64,000 nucleotides of DNA from Herbaspirillum rubrisubalbicans (GTDB taxonomy: Bacteria > Pseudomonadota > Gammaproteobacteria > Burkholderiales > Burkholderiaceae_D). The notes below the pieces were generated by a model. That model searched no databases and was not told the DNA's origin. It worked only from the letters and a program-made list of their open reading frames with translations. Shown here piece by piece: positions 16,974-26,324 of the stretch (its first letter is position 1; every line of letters starts with the position of its first letter). Location of the stretch: NCBI RefSeq assembly GCF_003719195.1, contig NZ_CP024996.1:5456001-5520000 (forward strand), written 5' to 3'. Made by a program: the position numbers and the translations under genes.

Positions 16974-19900
16974 TTTTCCACCCCCTTAGCACTAGTCCCC
17001 CAAGCGGTAACTACATTTCCTTGCGGGTTAACAACCACGGTTGCATTTTGCCCCACATATTTAAACGTAGGCCCATATTTGCTTGGAACGTATTGAATTG
17101 ATACTGGATATAAAAAAGCATCCGTAACTGCTACTTGATTAACTCCTATGCCTGAGTCTCTGCTGGCGATTTGAGATAACGCGTGATCAGAATAACTTAC
17201 GATTTTCGTTGGGGCAGATACCCCGGCCGCTTGTTCCGCTGATAGTTGCATTTTCAATCTAGCAGCTTGTGCGGAACTAACAGCAATCCCATTCGTAGCG
17301 TTCGCCGCAGGGTTTACAGAACTGGTCGTGCTGCCGCTTAGATTGTTACGTCCTGTCCCTGCTACAGCCTCGCCACCCGCATCCGCCGTTCCTACGCTTA
17401 CAGAAGCGACTTCGCTAGTTGCCCCACTCATCGATTTTTTTGAGTCTGAGGCTGGGCGTGCGCCGACCTTATAAGGCTGTGCCACTTCCGCACTTGATCC
17501 AGCAGAATTGCTACTTGCGCCAAATAACGAAGAAGCCCCCGCCCTTGGCAACATGAACGACGTCCCAATCTGCGCCAACTGCCCCATCGCAATCGCCAGC
17601 CCATCACGGGTATTCGCACTTGCACCTGCCACGGTAGCGCCAAGATAACTACCACTGGCTAAGGAGCTATTGGCGATCGAGTCAACAACCGAGAAGAAAC
17701 GCGACAACTGCATTCCCACAGGCGTCAGACTTTCATAAGGCGTCACGATCGGATATATCCCCGCCTTCGCTCTCGCTTCATTAAAGATAAGTTCGTTGGG
17801 GCTTTGAGTTCGGTTCCAGTAGTCCTGCCACTTGAAGTTCTTGCTCGTATAGTCACCACGATCAGAGCTAGATCCCGCGTAAGGGAAGCTATATGCCGGA
17901 TTGCTACCGTTCTGAACAAGCTGCCGTTTAGCCTCTTCGCCATTCTGTTTGGCATACCAAGTCAGATAGATATCCAGATTCTGCTGATCGTATTTGGTCA
18001 AGGGTTGCCCGGAACGGTACTTGTTGAGCAACCCATCACTGATCTGATCACTGATCTCTAATAAAGCGAGCTGTTGTGCCTCATCCTTCGTCAGCTTCAC
18101 CTTGCTCTGCGCCTTCTGACGCAGCTCATTCAATCTCGCTCTATCGACATGACCCAGGAAGTTATTGACGACCTCGTTATAAGCCGCCGCACCACCCGCA
18201 GTCCCACCAACAGCAGCCCCCACCAAGTTACTCGACAACCCCGTCAACGCCTTGGCCAGATCAGGATCAACACCAGCCTTATCCAAAGCAGAGGCCACAT
18301 TCGGCGCCGTCAAGGTTCCCGCAGCAGCGCCAGCCGCGCCCGCAAGTCCTCCCGTCAACCCACCAACAATGCTATGTGCCAGCACCCGCATCTTTCCATC
18401 CGGCCCCCACTTACTTTCAAGGGCGCTGGCCTGATCGTTAAGTTCCTTAGCCTGTTGCGGATCACTCGTATCCGCAGCCTGCTTGCGTAAATCAGCCGCC
18501 TTCTTCTGCTGTTCCTCGGCATAGTTACCAATCAGCGTGGAAGCCTGCTGCCCAAACGCCTGCGTAATCTTCGCCTGCGCCTCGACATCCTCACGCAGTT
18601 GATTGCCGTCCCAGCTCTTCGACAAACTATTGCTGCTGTCCTTACCCGTGCGTACCGATGCATCCAGCGACGCCACCGCCTGATCCGAACTTTGTCCCGT
18701 CCTGGCCTGTTGCGCCTGCGCATCCGTAATGGTCACTGCCGCACCCGATACACCACTACGCGTCACGCTGGTCTCGCTACCCGAGGCGTTTCCGATGCCA
18801 ATGCCTCCGCCTGGTTTGCCACCTGACGTACCGGCACTGGCACTCTGACTCTCTGCCGAGTATTGGCTCCGATTCTGGATATCACTGCTGGTAAGTGTTC
18901 CCGTGGTCAGGCTATTTCTTCCCTGCTCCACCGCCTGATCCGTGCTAGCAATCTGCGCCCCCTTCAGATCCGTATTGCCCTTCACGTTGATCTGGAAGCC
19001 ACCATTTCCCGCCATGATCCCGGCTTGCTGCCCCACGCTCGCATAGTCGGCATCGACACGGCTGCGGCTGGCGCTGATGCTGGCGCCCGATCCATACCCT
19101 ATCGTCGCACTGCCACCAATGCTCTGATCACGGCTCTTGAAGGTACTGGTGTCCTGCACGCTGGCGATGTTCAAGTCGCGCCCAACGTTGGCCAGCACCT
19201 GTTCCCCCGATACCGTGGCGCCAATCAGATTCGTATCACGACCCGAATTCATGTTGACCTGACCGCCCGCCCGCACCTGCGTCATCACATTGGAAACGTC
19301 CTTGCCATCGCTGTTGCCTCGGCTGCCCGCTGCATTGGCTGTGATGCCGAATCGGTTTTTTGCTCCGATCTGCGCCGTGATACCCACACCCCATGAAGAC
19401 GACGAGCGCGTGCTGCGTTGTTCGTCGCTGTTCTGTGCCGCGATGAGGTTGATGTCGTTGTCCGCCTTCAGCGCGAGATTGCCCTTGGCATTGATGTCGC
19501 TGCCGGCAATGGTGATGTTGCTGTTGGCGCCGTCACCGGTTGCACGGATGCTCATGTTGCCGCCAGAGGCCACCGTGGCGCCGCGTTGTGTCACCGTGTT
19601 CTGTTCGCTGCGGCTACCGTTCTGGCTGCTGCCTATCGTGGCGCTGATGCCGATGCTGGGGCTGCCTTCCGAGCCGGCTTTTTGCATCTCTCCGGCGGCG
19701 CTGTAGACCGACATGCCTGCTGTCGCAGCAGCCAGTGCCTGCGCGCGGCCGCTCTTGGTCTTGCTCGCGGCGTCGGCCATCTGCTCTACCGATTGCATCG
19801 CCGAGATCACCGGACTGGTGATGGCCAGCGTTACTCCGCTTTGTTTGAACTTGTCTTCGGTGGTGGTTTTACTGGCCTGCTCTGCCGCCCGAATCTCCAC

Positions 19901-22900
19901 CGACCTGGCCGCAATATCGATATCCCCCTTCGGCGCCAGCACATCACTCCCCACCTGCGTATATCGATTGCCCGCCACAATAGTGACGTTGCCTTCCACA
20001 CTGCCAATCGTGGAGGCAGCAGCGGTCTGCGCCCGTCCATCCACATCACGACTCTGAACGCGACTACCCACCGTCACCCCCAAGCCCGCCCCCATCACCC
20101 CACTGGTGCGCTCCTGCCGGAAGCTGCGTCGGGTACTGCTGTCGATCGCGGAAGCAATGTTCACATCCCGTCCCGCCACCACCGCTGTACCCTGCGTGGA
20201 GACGACATCGCTTCCCGTCACCTTCACATCCTGGCCCGCACGGACCAAGACGGCGTTGCCAGACAAGGTGCTGCCCAGTTGACGGCTGAAGCTGCTGGCG
20301 TCATCCGTGCGTACCGTCTTGGCACTGAGGATGCCGCTGCTGCTGCGCTGCACCTGGTCGCGCGCGCTGCCTGATGCGTTGGCGGCGCCGATCTGGATGT
20401 CGCGTCCGGCTTGCGCTTGCAGGGCGCCCTCGGCCACGATCTGCGTTCCCTTGGTGATGACATCCTGGCCCGCCTGGATGCGGATGTTGCTGCCGCTGAC
20501 CTGGGTCGCGACTTCCTGGCTGCCAGTGACCACGGCGCGGTTCACGCCCACCTCGGTGGTGCCATACGCACCATTGCCACGGTCCACCAGATTCGGGCCA
20601 GTCAATGTGCGAACCCAGTTGCTGCCGCCCCGGTCATTGGCCCAACGGATTTCCTGGCGGAAGTATTCCGTCACCGCCCCAAAGTTGACGTCGCGTGCCG
20701 CCAGAATGCTCACGTCTCCCCTGGCTGCGATCACGGCGGCATTGGCAGTGAAGTCGCGGCCTGCCGCTATCACTACGTCCTTGCCGCTGACCCTGGCAAG
20801 CTGATTGATGTTGCGCCCGACGGTGGTGGCGTTGGCCGTGTCCACGCTGGTGCTGGTGAGGGCGATGTCTCGCCCTGCGCGCAGGATGAGCTGCTGGTCG
20901 GCATCGATGCTGCCTCCGGCATTGTCGATATCGTGGGCGGCGGCGATATAGACATTGCCGCCCACGATGCGTCCACCCAGGTTGCGGAGGTTGTCGGCAC
21001 GCAGAGCGACGCCACTGCGCGCGGCAATCGTGCCGCCACGGTTGAGGATGTCCTGCGCGGTCTGCAAGGCCAGATCGTTGCCGGCGATCAGGGTCTGCTG
21101 GCCGCTGACCTGGATGTTGGAAGGGTGCAGATACACCTGCGGCACCAGCACTTCCTGGGTGCGGCCATCGGCCAGCGTTACCGTCTGCTTGACCAGCCAG
21201 ACGATGTCCGTCTTGAGCTGGGCGATCTGCGCCTCGGAGAGGGCAATGCCCAATGCATAGTGCTGGGCTTGCGCCTGTCGCAACGCGGCTTGCATCAGCG
21301 CCAGGTATTGCGCTTCGTTGCTGTTGAAGCCCTTCAGATAACGCTGGCCGGTGGCTTCCTGGATCTGGCGCTGGATCAGTTGCTGTTCATAGAAACCATC
21401 GGCGAAACGCTGGACCTGCGGGGCGGGGCCGGACTGTTCCCGGATGCGCTGGATCAGGAAGTCCGAGGACAGCCAGTTGCGGTTGCCGATGAAGCGCGCA
21501 TCGGTCTGTACCAGGGGCGCGGTCGGGCTACTGTTGTTGACCTGGTAGAGTGCATTGATCGGCAGGCTCACATCCACCGCAGGGGCGCGCAGATCGGTAG
21601 TTCTGCCGGTGGCCGGCAAGGGCTGCGTGGGGGCCGTGATGGCGGCCCGGGAAATGGCGTCCCGCGTGGAACCGGTGCCGTGCGTGGGGGTGACCTCCAG
21701 CTGGAACTGAGTTTCTATCGTTTGGGAAGCGTAGGGCGCGCTTTCATAACGGCGGTCGTCTGCCTTGAAGCTGTGGCTCTTGACGAAAGTGCGCTGGGCC
21801 GTTCCTGTCGAGGTGACGGTCTGTCGGCCCAGGGGACCGATGTTGTTGATGGTGGTGCCGTTAATACGGTCCGCGACCAGCGCGCCGCCTGCAATGAATT
21901 GGCTGGCATAGTTGTTGACCACGCCTGCCACCAGGTCCATGCCACCGCCCGAGGTGATCATGCCCGGTGCGCTGCGCGTGACGATGGTGCGACGGATCTG
22001 TTCGGTGCCATCGTGGATGATCCATTGATCGAACAGGCGCTCACGCAGACTGATGTTGAAATCCCTGATGGCCTCGTTGAGCTTTTCGTAGGCGGGAAGC
22101 TGGGCATCGCGCACTGCCTTCCAGGCGGCGCGTCGTTGCTGGTAGTCGCCACTGACACAGTTGTCAGCGTCGCTGCAGCCAGCCGGCTTTTCCGGCTCGC
22201 TCGGCACTTCAGCCGTGGGGCGCGCTATGCCGAAGACATCCCAGATCCGGTCGCTTGGCCGGTAGACAAACAGCTCAGGCAATGCCGGCAGGATCGCGGT
22301 TTCCGTACTGGACTCAGGAAGTGGCTTGAGATACGCAGGAACGACACCGATACCACCGGAGGAGTAATCTCGCCTGAGGACTTCCCGGTTGTAATCAACA
22401 GGCGGGCCATAACGGTCGAAAGGATATTCTGCCGAAGGAAGCAATAGGCGGAAGTTGTCCTCATCGCCCATCGCGCGCCAGTTCTCGGGCGCGATGATCT
22501 GGTTGTTACCTATACTGATGAGTCTTGCCTTGTCTGCCGAGATGAAGTCCGATGAACCGACCAGGCGGTAGTTGATGACCCTGCGCCCCGGCTTGTTCTC
22601 TTCGGATGTCTCGAAATGCGCATTATGGTTGTTGATCGTATCGGCAGCGATGCTCAGACGACCATCGGCATTGATGGTGGCGCTGGTGTTGTTGACGACG
22701 CGGGCGCGGCCCGCAGCACGGTAGTCCTGGCCCAGCGTGCCGCCGATGGCGATATCGCCCACCGAGTACAGCAGCGCCTGTTCGCTGTTGTGAATCTCGC
22801 CGGCGCCGATGTCCAGCCGTTCGCGTGCAGCGATGACGGGGGCGCGCAGGACGCCCTCGACGATTTCTGGGGCGTTATGCAGCACGTCGGCGCGGATGGC

Positions 22901-25900
22901 GAGGCGGTCGCCATAGAGGCGGCCGGGGCCGAGGTTGTCGAGCGTGCCGGCTTGCAGGCGCGTGGTGACGCCGTCGATCAAGCCACGGTTGAGCAAGGTG
23001 CTGGCTTCGGTTGCCGTGAGCAGTACCTCCTTGCCGAGCAGGGCGGCGCCGGCATGGTTCTCGATGCTCTTGGCGCTGATGCTCAGGGACGCACCGGCAG
23101 CGGTGGTGCCGTAGTGGCTGAATCTGCCGGCGGTGCGAATGTCGATGTTGGCGCTGGCGGCGGTCTGGCCGCGCTGCTCCAGATCGCGCACGACATCGAT
23201 GCGCAGATCCTGGTGGCTCAATAGCAGACCTTTTCCGATCAGGGCCGCGGCGCGCAGGTCGAGTTCTTCAGCGGCGACGATGCGGCCATCGTCGTTGTCG
23301 ATGATCAGGCTGCGATTGGGGGTGCTGTCGCTCACCCCTACCTTGCCCTTGGACGAGAGCAGGCCGCGACGGTTCTCTACGCTGCCCACGGAGTCGATCT
23401 TGAGCAAGCGGTCAGTGCGGATGGCGCCCTGGTTGTTGTTGACGTCAGTGGCGCGGATGGTGACATCGCGTCCTTCGATGCCTTGCTCCTTGTCCTGGGT
23501 GTCGTCGTTGCGCAGGGTGCGGGCCTGGAGGGCGAGGTCGCTGTCGGCGCGGATCAGGCCTTGGTGGTTGTCCAGCGTACCGCCGGCGATATCGATGCGC
23601 ATCGTACTCTGCGCTTGCAGTTTGCCTGTGCTGTTATCCAGGCTGTCGGCGTCGAGGTTGAGCGCACCTGCCGTGACCATATCACCACCCTGGTTGTCCA
23701 GGCGGCTGACCTTCAGGTTGGCGTCACCCACCACGACCACCACGCCGCTGCGATTGATGAACGGCCCACTCTCGATCCGCAAGCCGCCACCGGCGCGCAG
23801 GCCCTGGTCCTTGCTGGAATGGGTGTTGCGCAGCGCCTGGCCATGGGTATCGATCTCGACCGTCTTTCTGGCTTGCAGCAAGCCTTGGTCGTTGTCGATC
23901 TCGCCGCTGGAAATATTCAGCTTGCCCTTGGCGGCGATACGGCCCTCGGCATTAGTGAGTTCGCCGCTGGCAATGCGCAGATCCTGCTGCGCCACCACCA
24001 CGCCGCGCTGGTTGTTGAAGCGCTGCCCGCGCATCTCCAGCAGCACGTCTTGGCCAGCGATCGTGCCGGCGCTGTTGTCGATGCCGGCGGCGGTCCATGT
24101 GATGTTTTTTGCCGCCAAGATCTGGCCGTAGTTGGTGCTTTGGCCTTCGGTGGCAAGCGTGAGCGCGGCGTTTGCAGAGCGCAGCGTGCCGCGATTGTCC
24201 AGCGTGCTGGCGGTGAGGCCGAGGGCATCGTTGGCGCCTATTTCTCCGGTGTTATTGAGTTGCTGCTTGAGCGCCAGTGTCATGGCCGCAACAGCGGTCA
24301 GCTTGCCGCTGTTGTGCAATGCCGATGCGTTCAGGCGCAGCGCTTGCGCGGCTTCCATCGTGCCGCTGTTGAGGGTGCTGCCGCTGGTTTGCACATCGAT
24401 GGTGGAACGGATCGAATACAGCGCATTGCGGTTCTCCAGCGCAGCAGCGCGAAAGTCGATGGCGCCAGCCGCACCGATCTTGCCAGTGTTGAGCACATTG
24501 CCCTGGATTTGCATCGCCAAGCTGCCGGGTGTGACGACGCTGCCCTTGTTGTCGACCGCCGCCGCATCGATAGTGATGTCGCCGCTTGCCTGGAGTGTCT
24601 TGTCGTTATTGATTTGCCCGGACAGACTGATCGTCATGGCCTTGCCGGCACTGATCAGGCCCTGGTTGTCCACGCTGGCAGCACGCAGGTCGACTGCGCC
24701 TTGGCTACCCAGGGTGCCGGCATTTCGGATGTGGGTGCGGGTGATGACGGCGAGCGCATCCTCGCTGATGAATCGGCCCTGGTTATCCAGTGCAGTCGCA
24801 TTGGCCGTCACGGTCTGCCGGGCTTCGATGTTGCCGCGATTGACGAGCCGCTCACCGATCTTCAATTGCACGCTGGAGCGGCTTGAATAGAGATCCTGAC
24901 GATTCTCCAGCGTGGCGGCCTGCACCGTGAGCGATGCATTGCTGCCGATTCTTCCGCCATTGATGAGCCCCTGCTTGAGCCCAATCTCAAGGGCAGCGGG
25001 GGTGAGCAAATCGCCGCTATTGTCCAGCGCGGCGGCGTTCACGGTAAGGCCGGTGGTGCCACCGATGCTGCCACTGTTGCCGAGCGCGCCGGCGACCTCC
25101 AGACGGGTGTGGCCGCGTGCAGCCAGGGTGCCGGTGTTCTCCAGGCGACCGGCAGCCGTGACGATCAATTCGGTGTCAGCGACCAGCTTGCCGCCGTTGT
25201 GCGCCCCCACTCCCTGTTCGGTAGCCATCAGGTAGATGTGGCCGGCATACATGCCGCCCAGATGCGCGACGTCGATGGCGCGTAACGGTGTGGCATCCAG
25301 CGGCGCTATGCCAGGTACCACCTGTTCATGATCGGCACTGACCGCATTCAAACCGGTGCTGACCTTGACTCGGTTGGCCCACAGACCGGCATTGATGCGC
25401 ACCGCACGCGCAATCAGGTCGGCGTAGTCGGCGCTGCCGGCCTGCATCCCGTCACCTTCGATGGAGAGCACGCCGCCGCCGACGCGATAACTCTCCAGGC
25501 TGCCCTGGTGGATGATGGGTGTACCGGTCGTCAAGGTCACGCGCGGTGCATTGATGAAGCCGCAGCCGGCACAGGTGATGCCGGCCGGATTGGCGATGAT
25601 GACCTGGGCCTGATGGCCCGCCACTTCGATGAAGCCGCGCAGATAGCTGGGATCGGTTGCGTTGATCTGGTTGACGATGACCCGGGCGCCACCGCCGGCC
25701 AGGCGCGGATTGCCGGCGACATATCCGGCCAGTCCGGTCTTGCTGGCACTGCCGGCATTGTTAAGGATCACGCCCCGCGCATCGACGTCGAAGCGGCGAT
25801 AGCGGTTCACCGACAGACCGCGGGCATTGGGTTGCTGGATGTTGACCACCGGCACGCCATTGCCACTGCTGAGGACGCTAGCCTGTTGCGTCGGCGGGGC

Positions 25901-26125
25901 GTTGCGGTCGATCAGGATCTGCGCATGGACCACGCTGTGCCAGGCCAGTGCGAGGGCAATACTCAACCTCAATGCCGAACATCGCCCCGCACCTGACACC
26001 ATCATCCGAGCGGCACTGCGCGTGCCGCTCACTGCCTTGCCACTGATGACGGACGCCCTTTCTGCCACGGCCACCAGCATTGACCTATGACGATTGAAGA
26101 CCAAGCGATAGCACTGCCGATTCAT
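16970..26125 (-). CDS. cdiA: CdiA-type contact-dependent inhibition toxin / filamentous haemagglutinin (TpsA), 3051 residues
   Basis: A giant exoprotein of two-partner secretion. Order: extended signal peptide region (MNRQCYRLVFNRHRSMLVAV) and hydrophobic core with likely cleavage VVHA/QILIDR after residue 68; TPS secretion domain about 69-330 with the NPAGI motif at 179-183 and a Cys pair CAGC at 185-188; haemagglutinin repeats to about residue 1150; a spacer with few repeats to about 1560; a second repeat block to about 2450; an Ala/Gly-rich pre-toxin region ending near YNEVVNNFL (about 2650). The last 400 residues are variable. The final 78 (2974-3051) resemble the DUF4258 fold (SDHALSQIASRDSGIG... 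and VVVNPQGNVVTAW), a nuclease-like family. CdiB is divergent, the immunity gene overlaps the stop. Confidence 0.9.
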   Translation of the reverse strand: MNRQCYRLVFNRHRSMLVAVAERASVISGKAVSGTRSAARMMVSGAGRCSALRLSIALALAWHSVVHAQILIDRNAPPTQQASVLSSGNGVPVVNIQQPNARGLSVNRYRRFDVDARGVILNNAGSASKTGLAGYVAGNPRLAGGGARVIVNQINATDPSYLRGFIEVAGHQAQVIIANPAGITCAGCGFINAPRVTLTTGTPIIHQGSLESYRVGGGVLSIEGDGMQAGSADYADLIARAVRINAGLWANRVKVSTGLNAVSADHEQVVPGIAPLDATPLRAIDVAHLGGMYAGHIYLMATEQGVGAHNGGKLVADTELIVTAAGRLENTGTLAARGHTRLEVAGALGNSGSIGGTTGLTVNAAALDNSGDLLTPAALEIGLKQGLINGGRIGSNASLTVQAATLENRQDLYSSRSSVQLKIGERLVNRGNIEARQTVTANATALDNQGRFISEDALAVITRTHIRNAGTLGSQGAVDLRAASVDNQGLISAGKAMTISLSGQINNDKTLQASGDITIDAAAVDNKGSVVTPGSLAMQIQGNVLNTGKIGAAGAIDFRAAALENRNALYSIRSTIDVQTSGSTLNSGTMEAAQALRLNASALHNSGKLTAVAAMTLALKQQLNNTGEIGANDALGLTASTLDNRGTLRSANAALTLATEGQSTNYGQILAAKNITWTAAGIDNSAGTIAGQDVLLEMRGQRFNNQRGVVVAQQDLRIASGELTNAEGRIAAKGKLNISSGEIDNDQGLLQARKTVEIDTHGQALRNTHSSKDQGLRAGGGLRIESGPFINRSGVVVVVGDANLKVSRLDNQGGDMVTAGALNLDADSLDNSTGKLQAQSTMRIDIAGGTLDNHQGLIRADSDLALQARTLRNDDTQDKEQGIEGRDVTIRATDVNNNQGAIRTDRLLKIDSVGSVENRRGLLSSKGKVGVSDSTPNRSLIIDNDDGRIVAAEELDLRAAALIGKGLLLSHQDLRIDVVRDLEQRGQTAASANIDIRTAGRFSHYGTTAAGASLSISAKSIENHAGAALLGKEVLLTATEASTLLNRGLIDGVTTRLQAGTLDNLGPGRLYGDRLAIRADVLHNAPEIVEGVLRAPVIAARERLDIGAGEIHNSEQALLYSVGDIAIGGTLGQDYRAAGRARVVNNTSATINADGRLSIAADTINNHNAHFETSEENKPGRRVINYRLVGSSDFISADKARLISIGNNQIIAPENWRAMGDEDNFRLLLPSAEYPFDRYGPPVDYNREVLRRDYSSGGIGVVPAYLKPLPESSTETAILPALPELFVYRPSDRIWDVFGIARPTAEVPSEPEKPAGCSDADNCVSGDYQQRRAAWKAVRDAQLPAYEKLNEAIRDFNISLRERLFDQWIIHDGTEQIRRTIVTRSAPGMITSGGGMDLVAGVVNNYASQFIAGGALVADRINGTTINNIGPLGRQTVTSTGTAQRTFVKSHSFKADDRRYESAPYASQTIETQFQLEVTPTHGTGSTRDAISRAAITAPTQPLPATGRTTDLRAPAVDVSLPINALYQVNNSSPTAPLVQTDARFIGNRNWLSSDFLIQRIREQSGPAPQVQRFADGFYEQQLIQRQIQEATGQRYLKGFNSNEAQYLALMQAALRQAQAQHYALGIALSEAQIAQLKTDIVWLVKQTVTLADGRTQEVLVPQVYLHPSNIQVSGQQTLIAGNDLALQTAQDILNRGGTIAARSGVALRADNLRNLGGRIVGGNVYIAAAHDIDNAGGSIDADQQLILRAGRDIALTSTSVDTANATTVGRNINQLARVSGKDVVIAAGRDFTANAAVIAARGDVSILAARDVNFGAVTEYFRQEIRWANDRGGSNWVRTLTGPNLVDRGNGAYGTTEVGVNRAVVTGSQEVATQVSGSNIRIQAGQDVITKGTQIVAEGALQAQAGRDIQIGAANASGSARDQVQRSSSGILSAKTVRTDDASSFSRQLGSTLSGNAVLVRAGQDVKVTGSDVVSTQGTAVVAGRDVNIASAIDSSTRRSFRQERTSGVMGAGLGVTVGSRVQSRDVDGRAQTAAASTIGSVEGNVTIVAGNRYTQVGSDVLAPKGDIDIAARSVEIRAAEQASKTTTEDKFKQSGVTLAITSPVISAMQSVEQMADAASKTKSGRAQALAAATAGMSVYSAAGEMQKAGSEGSPSIGISATIGSSQNGSRSEQNTVTQRGATVASGGNMSIRATGDGANSNITIAGSDINAKGNLALKADNDINLIAAQNSDEQRSTRSSSSWGVGITAQIGAKNRFGITANAAGSRGNSDGKDVSNVMTQVRAGGQVNMNSGRDTNLIGATVSGEQVLANVGRDLNIASVQDTSTFKSRDQSIGGSATIGYGSGASISASRSRVDADYASVGQQAGIMAGNGGFQINVKGNTDLKGAQIASTDQAVEQGRNSLTTGTLTSSDIQNRSQYSAESQSASAGTSGGKPGGGIGIGNASGSETSVTRSGVSGAAVTITDAQAQQARTGQSSDQAVASLDASVRTGKDSSNSLSKSWDGNQLREDVEAQAKITQAFGQQASTLIGNYAEEQQKKAADLRKQAADTSDPQQAKELNDQASALESKWGPDGKMRVLAHSIVGGLTGGLAGAAGAAAGTLTAPNVASALDKAGVDPDLAKALTGLSSNLVGAAVGGTAGGAAAYNEVVNNFLGHVDRARLNELRQKAQSKVKLTKDEAQQLALLEISDQISDGLLNKYRSGQPLTKYDQQNLDIYLTWYAKQNGEEAKRQLVQNGSNPAYSFPYAGSSSDRGDYTSKNFKWQDYWNRTQSPNELIFNEARAKAGIYPIVTPYESLTPVGMQLSRFFSVVDSIANSSLASGSYLGATVAGASANTRDGLAIAMGQLAQIGTSFMLPRAGASSLFGASSNSAGSSAEVAQPYKVGARPASDSKKSMSGATSEVASVSVGTADAGGEAVAGTGRNNLSGSTTSSVNPAANATNGIAVSSAQAARLKMQLSAEQAAGVSAPTKIVSYSDHALSQIASRDSGIGVNQVAVTDAFLYPVSIQYVPSKYGPTFKYVGQNATVVVNPQGNVVTAWGTSAKGVEK

Positions 26126-26324
26126 AGGACGCCCCCGTCGATGATGTCGAAGCGGGCGGATGCCGATTCGATTCGAGGGGCAGTCTATTTTTTGGAGGGA
26201 AATTTAAAAATCAGAATTCTCTGATTTTCAGGGAAGAGATAAAACGAGACATTGCGATGGCCTCATTTTTCTAACTATTTCATCGCCCACGGCACAGCTA
26301 CTTTTGCCGGATGACATAAAACTT
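26126..26324. promoter_or_regulatory. Divergent cdiA/cdiB promoter region
   Basis: 199 AT-rich bases between the two divergent genes; the CDI promoters must be here. It includes a long inverted repeat (26207-26228). T- and A-rich tracts flank it. No clear sigma-70 hexamer pair is assigned. Confidence 0.55.
26207..26228. promoter_or_regulatory. 22-bp inverted repeat, candidate operator of the CDI genes
   Basis: Arms AAAATCAGA and TCTGATTTT are perfectly complementary around a 4-base centre, about 80 bases from the cdiA start and 97 from the cdiB start. As RNA it would form a weak AT-rich hairpin, so a DNA-binding site for a dimeric regulator is more likely. Confidence 0.5.

Noticed and set aside
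20411..22447. Plus-strand open frame of 678 codons inside cdiA
   Set aside because: Antisense shadow arising from the repeat structure of cdiA; composition is not protein-like.
19000..25000. Repetitive pattern suspected to be a CRISPR array or tandem repeats
   Set aside because: The periodicity is that of haemagglutinin repeats at the protein level; no identical DNA repeats with spacers are present.
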